The notes beneath the pieces are model-generated. The model was not told where the DNA came from and did no database searches. It worked only from the letters and a program-made list of their open reading frames with translations. A stretch of DNA of 41,370 nucleotides from assembly GCF_001746365.1 (NCBI RefSeq), contig NZ_MJAJ01000003.1, forward strand, positions 314,625 to 355,994, in the 5' to 3' direction. This DNA comes from Streptomyces sp. LUP30. GTDB lineage: Bacteria > Actinomycetota > Actinomycetes > Streptomycetales > Streptomycetaceae. Position numbers and translations under genes: made by a program. Positions 33,124 to 40,137 of this stretch are shown here, piece by piece. The stretch's first letter is position 1; each line of letters starts with the position of its first letter.

Positions 33124-36100
33124 TGCTCGGCTCCTTCCGGAAGGTGGTTCTGGTGGCGCGGCATGTCGTCCCGGACGGCGATCGGGTCGGTCCGGTCGGA
33201 CGGGTCGGACGGGTCGGACGGCGCTGTCCGGTCGGTCCGGTCGGGCTGAACTACGGGACTGTGGTCGGGACGATGACCGGGACGGCCGTCGCTCCGGCGT
33301 CCGACCGGGTCTTCGGCGGAGGCGGCGGGGCGGGATTCCGCGCGGACGGCGGCGGGGCTCGGGTGCTCGCCCGTGTCGCCGCCGCTGTCCCTGTGCGCCT
33401 GGGCCACAGCCGCCTCGAACTCCTCCAGCGCGCTGCGCACGGCGTCCGCGTCGGCGGGGCGGGGCGCCCGGAGCGCCGCCTGCTGGGCTGCGGCGTCGAC
33501 GGTGGTCCGCAGTGTGGCGCCGCGCACCCGCCGCCGCAGTGGACGGGCCCCGTCGCCATCGGCCGTCGGCACATCGGCGCCGGCCCGGGCGGTCGGGCCC
33601 GCCGTCGAGGCCTCGGACGCCGCTCGGGATGAAGCGGCGCTCGCCGCAGTCGTGGGGCTGGTGGAGCCGGTGGGGCTGGTCGGACCGATGGGGCCCGCGG
33701 GAGTCGCGGAACGGCGATCGGCCCGTTGCGCCCGTTCGGGGAGGCCGGCATGGTCGGCGACTGCGGCCTGTCCGGCCCGGTCGTCGTGGGCGTCGTGGGC
33801 GTCGGCTCCCCGGTCGGCTGCCGCGCGCGGGCGGACGGACGACTCGGGGGAGCGGGGCGCCGGGACGCCGTGCCCGGGGGTGCCGCCGCGCAGCCCGGTC
33901 GCCCGCTCGGCAGGGGCCACACCCGGCTCACCGGCTGTGGCGGAGGCGGTGTCGGTGTCGGTGTCGGTGGTGTGGGTGGTGTCGAGGGTGGTGGCGGTCG
34001 CGTCGTCGGACCGGCTCCGGGCGGCGAGACTCTCGTACCGCGTCGTCCGGTCGGAGCCGCCGGCCTCGGCCGGCGCGGGCTCACCGGCCTCGTCCGTGCG
34101 GGCGTGGACGGCGGGGCCGGCAGCGCGCGGGTGGACGGCGGACTCGGCGATGTCCGGGTGGGCGGTGCGCGAGTGTGCCGACTGATCGACGGTGGGAGCA
34201 CCGGTCGCCGGGTCGTCGGCGCCGTCCTTCGCGGTGAGCGAGGGCTCGGTCTCCCGGTCGGCGGGGGACGGGTCGCGGCGGGGAACCCGGCGAGGCAGCG
34301 CGGCCGGATCGTCCTCGTGCGTGGCCCAGGACGGGACCGAGGCCGACGGCGAGGGGCCGGCCGCGGGCGCCGAGGGGGCGGCCGGTGCGACGGCGGACGG
34401 GGCGGCTGACGTGCCGGGCCTGCGCGCCGCCTCCACCTGGCTCGTCGTCAGGAGCAGCGTCGAGGGGATCATCACCTCGGCCGTCACGCCCCCGCCCGGG
34501 GTGCGCGACAGGGCGACGTCGACGTCCCAGCGGCGGGCGAGCGCGCCGACCACGAACAGGCCGAGCACCTTCGTCGGGACGACGTCGAGGCGTTCGCGGC
34601 GCACCAGGCGGGCGTTCTCCTCGGCGAGGCGCTCGGCGCTCATGCCCAGGCCGTGGTCGGAGACGGTGATCGACGCGCCGTCGTCGTCGGAGCCCACGAC
34701 CACCTCGACGGGGCTGCCCTCGGGTGAGAACGACACGGCGTTCTCCAGGAGTTCGGCGATCATCAGCGTAAGGTCGCCGATGATGTCGGGCTCCACCATG
34801 GCGTCGGTCGCGGCCCGCAGCCGTACCCGCTGGAAGCCCTCGATCTGGCCGAGAGCGGCTCGCACGACGTTGGTGAGCGCGCTCGGCCCGGAGTCCAGGA
34901 CGGTCTCGCGAATGCCCGCGAGCAGCATCAGGCTGTCGGCGTTGCGGCGCAGGCGCACCGCGATGTGGTCGATGGAGTAGAGGCGGGCCAGCAGGGCCGG
35001 GTCGGTCTCGCCGCGCTCCACCGCGTCGATCAGGGCGAGTTGACGTGTTGTCAGATTGCTGACGCGTCGGCCGACGTTGCCGAACATCTCGGCGACGTTG
35101 CGCCGGCTGAGCACCTGGCGTTCCAGCAGCGCGGCCGCGGTCGTCTGGACGTTGTTGAAGGCCTCGGCGAGTTCACCGATCTCGTCGTCGGCGGTGACCG
35201 GCAGCTCGCGCAGCCGCGGGGGGCCGGACTCCTCGGCGTCGTCGTCGGCGACCCGGGCGAGCTCGCGGCCCGCGACGTCGGCGACCTCCTGTGCGGCCCC
35301 CGTCAACGCCAGCACCGGACGGACCACGGAGCGGCGGACCAGGATGGAGAAGGCGATCCACACGGCGAAGCAGAACAGCGCCAGAGTGAGCAGCAGGCCC
35401 GCGCGCCACTGGGCGCTGGAAGCGGCGTCGTCCGCCCGGTCGGCGATCTGGTCGATGAGCGAAGCGGTGATCTTCAGCCGGATGGCAGCCTGCGAGCTGT
35501 AGTCGGGGTAGGAGGCGAGCGCGTCCCGGAACGACGCGCGGATCGCGGCCTTGGACTCCGCCTGCAACGCACTCGGATCCACGGCCAGTTCGGCGTAGTC
35601 CTGACTGATCGAGGCCTGCGAGGAGTTGTGCTCGATGCCGCTGAACTCCTCGGACTGCCCCTCGTCGGCGAACCGGTCGAAGCGCTGCGCCTGGTAGGTG
35701 AACAGCTCGTAGGAGCCGACCGCGCCGGTGAACTCGATGAGCGCGTTGCTGTCGCCGGTGCGCGCGGAGAACACGCCGGTCTCGTAGGCGCCGTGCGCGG
35801 CGTCGGCGCGCAGCAGCGAGTCGAGGAGGTTGCCGGTGAAGGTGGTGGCCAGCGCGGAGTTGCGGTCCAGGTGCAGACCGTCGATGAGGCCGTCGGCCGC
35901 TCCCGAGTACGCCGGGTCGATGTTGTCGGCGGGCAGATAGCCCTGCTCGATGGTGGACCGCAGCCCCGCCAGGCCCTGGACCTCCTTCAGGGCCTGGACC
36001 TCTGAACCCGGCAGCCGGTCGCCGAAGGCGTCGAGCACCTTCTGCACCTGTGCGTCGACGGCGAGTTGAGCCTGCCGGTAACCGTCACTGGAGGGGGTGC

Positions 36101-36419
36101 CCGAGCCGAAGGCGGCCTCGTGCCGGACGGAGAGCAGGATCGCCTGCTGGTGTTCGTCCTGCAGATCGGCGACCAGCTGGGCCACCTCTGTGCTGTCACG
36201 CACCAGTTGGGCGCCGTCCTCCGCGCGGTTGGACTCCTGCACCAGGTCGACGATGAGGTACGTCAACAGCAGGGCGATCACCGTCAGCGGGATACCGACC
36301 AGTACGTTCAGCTTGCGCTGGAAGGGCCATCGGTCGGCGAAACCCCGCAGTCCCCGACGGGCGGAGGACGATGTCGAGGGTGCCGACCGGGCGGGCGCGT
36401 CCACCTCTTTCGTGGACAC
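33120..36419 (-). CDS. cvnA: Conservon sensor kinase with nitrate/sulfonate-sensing-like domain
   Basis: GTG 36419 with GAAGGAGG six bases upstream gives 1099 residues. After a membrane helix (LNVLVGIPLTVIALLLTYLIV) comes a large helical extracytoplasmic domain of the NIT type (about 60-325), a second helix (AGLLLTLALFCFAVWIAFSILV), HAMP, then an ATPase domain (LTLMIAELLENAVSFSPEG, ISVSDHGLGM-like SITVSDHGLGM, KVLGLFVVGALARRWDV). A phospho-acceptor His box is degenerate (LYSIDHIAVRLRRN), as in other CvnA proteins. The C-terminal 430 or so residues are disordered, rich in Ala, Pro, Asp and Thr, with TDTDTDT and PSDPSD repeats. Only the last 100 show some helix. The signal sensed is not known. 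Confidence 0.93.
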   Translation of the reverse strand: MSTKEVDAPARSAPSTSSSARRGLRGFADRWPFQRKLNVLVGIPLTVIALLLTYLIVDLVQESNRAEDGAQLVRDSTEVAQLVADLQDEHQQAILLSVRHEAAFGSGTPSSDGYRQAQLAVDAQVQKVLDAFGDRLPGSEVQALKEVQGLAGLRSTIEQGYLPADNIDPAYSGAADGLIDGLHLDRNSALATTFTGNLLDSLLRADAAHGAYETGVFSARTGDSNALIEFTGAVGSYELFTYQAQRFDRFADEGQSEEFSGIEHNSSQASISQDYAELAVDPSALQAESKAAIRASFRDALASYPDYSSQAAIRLKITASLIDQIADRADDAASSAQWRAGLLLTLALFCFAVWIAFSILVRRSVVRPVLALTGAAQEVADVAGRELARVADDDAEESGPPRLRELPVTADDEIGELAEAFNNVQTTAAALLERQVLSRRNVAEMFGNVGRRVSNLTTRQLALIDAVERGETDPALLARLYSIDHIAVRLRRNADSLMLLAGIRETVLDSGPSALTNVVRAALGQIEGFQRVRLRAATDAMVEPDIIGDLTLMIAELLENAVSFSPEGSPVEVVVGSDDDGASITVSDHGLGMSAERLAEENARLVRRERLDVVPTKVLGLFVVGALARRWDVDVALSRTPGGGVTAEVMIPSTLLLTTSQVEAARRPGTSAAPSAVAPAAPSAPAAGPSPSASVPSWATHEDDPAALPRRVPRRDPSPADRETEPSLTAKDGADDPATGAPTVDQSAHSRTAHPDIAESAVHPRAAGPAVHARTDEAGEPAPAEAGGSDRTTRYESLAARSRSDDATATTLDTTHTTDTDTDTASATAGEPGVAPAERATGLRGGTPGHGVPAPRSPESSVRPRAAADRGADAHDAHDDRAGQAAVADHAGLPERAQRADRRSATPAGPIGPTSPTGSTSPTTAASAASSRAASEASTAGPTARAGADVPTADGDGARPLRRRVRGATLRTTVDAAAQQAALRAPRPADADAVRSALEEFEAAVAQAHRDSGGDTGEHPSPAAVRAESRPAASAEDPVGRRSDGRPGHRPDHSPVVQPDRTDRTAPSDPSDPSDRTDPIAVRDDMPRHQNHLPEGAEQ

Positions 36420-36817
36420 CGGGCCTCCTTCAAGAGGGTGTTGCAAGCGTGCAAGGGGTCTCGCATGTGTGCATTTCCGTGCACACATGTGTCCTTGTGT
36501 GACGACACTGGAGCGGCCCCCGTACACCGCTGTGGCCGACGCCGACTGCTGTGGCGGAGGCCAACTCCGGCGAGACTATCGCCTATCCGAACGGTCGAGC
36601 GTGTCGTCCCACGTCAAGAATCCATTACGAAGCGGCTTGCGGACGCCCTTCCGGCGGTCTGCGGGAGGTACACAGGTGATCTCCCGATCCGCACACAAGT
36701 GATCACGGATCGAAGCCAATCGGTGATCCTGTTGCTCTTGACTGATCGAGAAGCGGATGGATTGGATCGGGTCAGAGTGTTTGAGTTCTCATCAACCCAC
36801 AGCCCGGAACGGGAACC
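36420..36817. promoter_or_regulatory. Divergent control region between the conservon and the OpuC binding protein
   Basis: This 398-base region is AT-rich for the genome and dense in symmetric elements: TTGCA-N4-TGCAA at 36441-36454, a perfect 10-bp inverted repeat at 36464-36489, CGATCCG/CGGATCG arms at 36685-36712 surrounding a GTGATCAC palindrome, and three GTGATC copies. A possible promoter for the binding-protein gene is TTGACT (36738-36743), 18 bases, TTGGAT (36762-36767). Confidence 0.5.
36464..36489. promoter_or_regulatory. Perfect 10-bp inverted repeat upstream of the conservon
   Basis: CATGTGTGCA (36464-36473) and TGCACACATG (36480-36489) are exact reverse complements around TTTCCG. 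It lies 45-70 bases upstream of the sensor kinase start, with a smaller TTGCA/TGCAA repeat between. Position and symmetry fit a repressor operator; a 5' leader hairpin is the alternative. Confidence 0.6.
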
Positions 36818-37777
36818 GTGACTTCCAACGCCCACAGCAGCAGGTCCCTCAGGAACCACCCCGGCGTGGCGGCCGTCGCCCTCGCCGCGATGACGGCCCT
36901 GCTGGCGGGATGTTCCTCCTCGTCCGACGACACCTCCGACCCGCTCGCCGGCGACAAGGCGGCCGGTGACACCGTGGTCGTCGGTTCCAACAACTTCGCC
37001 GAGAGCATCCTCATCGCCGACATCTACGGCGAGGCTCTGAAGGCCAAGGGCATCAAGGTGTCCTACAAGCCCAACATCGGCAGCCGGGAGACCACGTACG
37101 GCCTGCTCAAGAACGGTTCCATCACCGTTCTGCCGGAGTACAACGGCTCCCTGCTGGCCTACCTCGACGCCAAGGCCGAGCAGACCTCGCTCGCGACCGT
37201 GAACGCCGCGGTGAAGGCCAAGCTGGACTCCAAGCTGACGCTGCTGGAGTCGTCGCCGGCCGAGGACAAGGACTCCGTCACGGTCAACGCGGCGACCGCG
37301 GAGAAGTACAACCTCACCGCGACGTCCACCCTCGCCGACCTGAAGGACATCGCACCGAAGCTGGTCCTCGGCGGATCGCCCGAGTTCCAGACCCGCCAGC
37401 AGGGCCTTCTCGGTCTCGACTCGGTGTACGGGCTGAAGTTCAAGTCCTTCAAGGCGCTCGACGCGGGCGGTCCGCTGACCCAGGCCGCGTTGAAGAAGGA
37501 CACCGTGCAGGCCGCGGACATCTTCACCACGGACCCGACCATCACCAAGGAGAAGTTCGTCGTCCTCCAGGACCCGAAGAACCTCTTCGGTTTCGCGAAC
37601 GTGACCCCGGTGGTCTACAAGAGCGGGCTCTCGCAGGAGGGTGTCACCGCGCTCAACGCCGTCTCCGCCAAGCTCGACACGAAGACCCTGCTCGACCTGG
37701 ACTTCCAGGTGCAGCTGCAGAGCAAGGACCCGCTCGACGTGGCCAAGGCCTGGCTGAAGTCGGCCGGCCTGGGCTGA
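36818..37777 (+). CDS. OpuC-type osmolyte-binding lipoprotein
   Basis: The 319-residue protein starts at GTG 36818. The lipobox LLAGC places the lipid on Cys32. The mature domain is a ProX/OpuCC-type binding protein (VVVGSNNFAESILIADIYGEALKAKGIKV, SRETTYGLLKNGSITVLPEYNGSLLAY, LGGSPEFQTRQQGLLGLDSVYGL, VQAADIFTTDPTI, FGFANVTPVV). It delivers betaine, choline or carnitine to a cognate ABC importer. The only candidate in the window is the ATPase/permease set at 26846-29378, 7.4 kb away and in the same direction. Its own promoter region and the hairpin at 37810 make it a single-gene transcript. Confidence 0.93.
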   Translation: MTSNAHSSRSLRNHPGVAAVALAAMTALLAGCSSSSDDTSDPLAGDKAAGDTVVVGSNNFAESILIADIYGEALKAKGIKVSYKPNIGSRETTYGLLKNGSITVLPEYNGSLLAYLDAKAEQTSLATVNAAVKAKLDSKLTLLESSPAEDKDSVTVNAATAEKYNLTATSTLADLKDIAPKLVLGGSPEFQTRQQGLLGLDSVYGLKFKSFKALDAGGPLTQAALKKDTVQAADIFTTDPTITKEKFVVLQDPKNLFGFANVTPVVYKSGLSQEGVTALNAVSAKLDTKTLLDLDFQVQLQSKDPLDVAKAWLKSAGLG

Positions 37778-37809
37778 GGTTCCGCGGCTCCGCGAGCGAC
37801 CGGTCGGTC

Positions 37810-37840
37810 GGCTCGGCCCCGTCCGGCCTCGGGCCGAGCC
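37810..37840 (+). terminator. Stem-loop after the binding-protein gene
   Basis: GGCTCGGCCC (37810-37819) and GGGCCGAGCC (37831-37840) are exact reverse complements with an 11-base loop, 33 bases past the stop. Confidence 0.7.
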
Positions 37841-37894
37841 CGGGCCGGGCCCGGGTCGGCTTGACCGTTCGCCGCGGCCGAACTGCTTTGCCGC

Positions 37895-37939
37895 TGGACC
37901 GCTGGACTGCTGATCCGTTGGACTGCTGATCCCTTGGAC
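37895..37939 (+). repeat. 16-base tandem repeat abutting the next start codon
   Basis: TGGACTGCTGATCC occurs at 37903-37916 and 37919-37932 (period 16), and TGGAC recurs at 37895 and 37935, the latter overlapping the TTG start of the lyase-like gene. No purine-rich ribosome site is evident within it. Confidence 0.7.
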
Positions 37940-40102
37940 GTCATCGCAACCGCGAACGGACCGACCGGGGCGCCCCCGAACCGGGAGGGCGCCCGGGTCG
38001 TCCTGGACGGAACCACGCTCACCGTCGGTGAGCTGCTCACGCTCGCCGACGGCGAAGCCGTGCCCGCGGTCGCCCCCGACGCGCGGGAACGGGCCGCGCG
38101 CTCTTGGCGGACCGCGCAGCGGCTCGCCGCCTCCGGGCGGCTGTACGGCCGTGGCACCGGCGTCGGCGCTCAGCGCTCGGTGCCGGTCGAGGAGGACGAC
38201 GAGGTCGCGCACGGTCTGCGCCTCCTGCGCAGCCATGCGGGCGGCGCGGGCGCCCTGCTCCCGGCCCGCCAGGTGCGCGCGATGCTCGCGGTGCGCGCCA
38301 ACCAGTTGCTCGCCGGCGGCTCCGGCATCCAGCCCGCCTTCATCGACGCCCTCGCCGACGCCCTTCGGCTGGGAGTCCACCCGGCCGTCAACGAGTACGG
38401 CGGGATAGGCACCGGCGACCTGACGGCCCTGGCCCAGACGGGCCTGACGCTCATCGGCGAACGCCCTTGGACCCGCTGCCCCGGGCCGCCTGATCCGGCA
38501 CGAGGGGCGAGAGCGACCGCAGATACGGCGGATACGGTCGTGCAGGGGAGCGCAGCGGCCGGGCAGGGCCCCGCAGCGGCCGTGCCGGGGAGTGGGGCGG
38601 CCCGCCCGCGGGGAAACACGGAAGAAACGAGGGAGCCGGCCGATCCGGGCAAGTCAGACCTGGGGAAGCCGGACCCAGAGGTGGCAGAACCGGGAGTTGT
38701 CGTCCCGGGAGTCGCAGTCCCAGGAGTTGCAGTCCCGGGCCCGACGGACCAGGGACCGGCAGGCTCGCGGAAGGCGACCGGGTCCGGCGGTGGCGTCGGC
38801 ACAGCCGATTCCGCAGGGCGCGGCGTGTTTCCCGTTGCGCAAGCTGTTGCCGGCGCTTCTCCGCCCGCGCGACCGAGTTGCTCTCCTGCCGACGGCTCTC
38901 GCGGTGACGGGCCCCCTGCCCCTGCCCCCGCCCCGGTGCAGTTCGTGTTGGTCCCTACTGGTCGTTCCGCCGGTGAGGTCCGCGGCGCGATTTCGGGAGC
39001 CGTCACGCAGGGCGCCCCGGCCCACGCTTCTCGCGCTGCCGGGATCCCCGCCCCTGCCGCCACCTCTGCCCGCGCTTCCGTCCCGTCCATCCCTTCCGTC
39101 CCCATCGTCCCCTCCGTCCCCGCCCCTGCCTCTCGCGACGTCGTGACCTCCGCCGGGACTCCCGCTCCCGTCGTCCTGCGAGCCGGTGACGCACTGGCGT
39201 TGCTCAGCAGCAACGCCCTCGCCCTCGGGCAGGCCGCACTCGCCCAGGGCGAGCTCGACATGCTGCTGCGCGCCACGCACGCCGTCGCCGCGCTGTCCCT
39301 CGCCGCGGTGTCCGGCTCACCCGAGGCCTACGCCGCGCCCGTGCACGCCCTGCGTCCCTACCCCGGCGCGGCCCGGGCGGCGGGTGAGGTGCGGCGGCTG
39401 CTCGGGCTCCCTGACCGTCCGCCGCCCCGCTCGGGTGGACGCATCCAGGATCCTTTCGGTTTCCGCGCCTTTCCCCAGGTTCACGGGTGCGTGCTGGACG
39501 CCTGCGAGCGACTGCGCGAGATCGTCGAGGTGGAGATCAACTGCCCCTCCGAGAACCCGCTGATGGATGCCGACGCCGCCGCGGCCTACCACCACGGCGG
39601 CTTCTTCGCCGCGCCCCTGGGTCTGGCGCTGGACGCCGCCGTCCTCGCACTGCTGCAGTCGGCCCAGCTTTCGGCCGCCCGCCTGGCAGCGCTGGGAGAC
39701 TCCGGGCTCACGGGCCTGTCCGCGTTCCTCGCCACGGGGCCGGGGAGCAGCTCGGGCACGATGATCCTGGAGTACACCGCCAACTCCGCTCTGGCGGAGC
39801 TGCGTTCGTCCGCCGCGCCCGCTTCGGCGGGGCACGCCGTGCTCTCCCGGGGGCTGGAGGAAGCCGCCAGCTTCGCCGGTCAGGCCGCCCGCCAGACCCT
39901 GCGTGCGACGGACGCCTACGCCACCGTCCTGGGCTGCGAACTCGTCAGCGCTGTAAGGGCGTTGACGCTTCACCCCGAGCCGCCCGGCATGGTGGCGCTC
40001 GCGGTGGCGGCGGCGGCCCTGCCCGCGGATACGCAGGACCGCCCTCTGACCGACGACGTGACCGCGGCCGTCCGGCTGCTGCCGGTGCTGGCCGATCTGT
40101 GA
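37934..40102 (+). CDS. HAL/PAL-family ammonia-lyase-like protein without the MIO triad, with large insertion
   Basis: TTG 37934 gives 722 residues, against about 510 for histidine ammonia-lyase. N-terminal YGRGTGVG (71-78) matches the family YGVNTGFG. The place of the MIO-forming GxVGASGDLxPLA reads GGIGTGDLTALAQTGLTLIGE (156-176): Ala-Ser-Gly is replaced by Gly-Thr-Gly. From 180 to 414 lies a Pro/Ala/Gly low-complexity insertion (with GVAVP repeats), then the fold resumes: ALALLSSNALALG in place of LALINGTQ, RIQDPFGFRAFPQVHG with Arg511 kept, NCPSENPLM for TDNPLV, and GGFFAAPL for GGNFHGQPL. Several catalytic positions therefore differ, so a classical MIO lyase reaction is unlikely. It could be a repurposed protein or an enzyme with another mechanism. 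A ribosome site is not evident, so an internal start is possible. Confidence 0.85.
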   Translation: MDVIATANGPTGAPPNREGARVVLDGTTLTVGELLTLADGEAVPAVAPDARERAARSWRTAQRLAASGRLYGRGTGVGAQRSVPVEEDDEVAHGLRLLRSHAGGAGALLPARQVRAMLAVRANQLLAGGSGIQPAFIDALADALRLGVHPAVNEYGGIGTGDLTALAQTGLTLIGERPWTRCPGPPDPARGARATADTADTVVQGSAAAGQGPAAAVPGSGAARPRGNTEETREPADPGKSDLGKPDPEVAEPGVVVPGVAVPGVAVPGPTDQGPAGSRKATGSGGGVGTADSAGRGVFPVAQAVAGASPPARPSCSPADGSRGDGPPAPAPAPVQFVLVPTGRSAGEVRGAISGAVTQGAPAHASRAAGIPAPAATSARASVPSIPSVPIVPSVPAPASRDVVTSAGTPAPVVLRAGDALALLSSNALALGQAALAQGELDMLLRATHAVAALSLAAVSGSPEAYAAPVHALRPYPGAARAAGEVRRLLGLPDRPPPRSGGRIQDPFGFRAFPQVHGCVLDACERLREIVEVEINCPSENPLMDADAAAAYHHGGFFAAPLGLALDAAVLALLQSAQLSAARLAALGDSGLTGLSAFLATGPGSSSGTMILEYTANSALAELRSSAAPASAGHAVLSRGLEEAASFAGQAARQTLRATDAYATVLGCELVSAVRALTLHPEPPGMVALAVAAAALPADTQDRPLTDDVTAAVRLLPVLADL

Positions 40103-40137
40103 GACGGACGACGCCCGCCTCCTCGCGCGGCTCCCGC

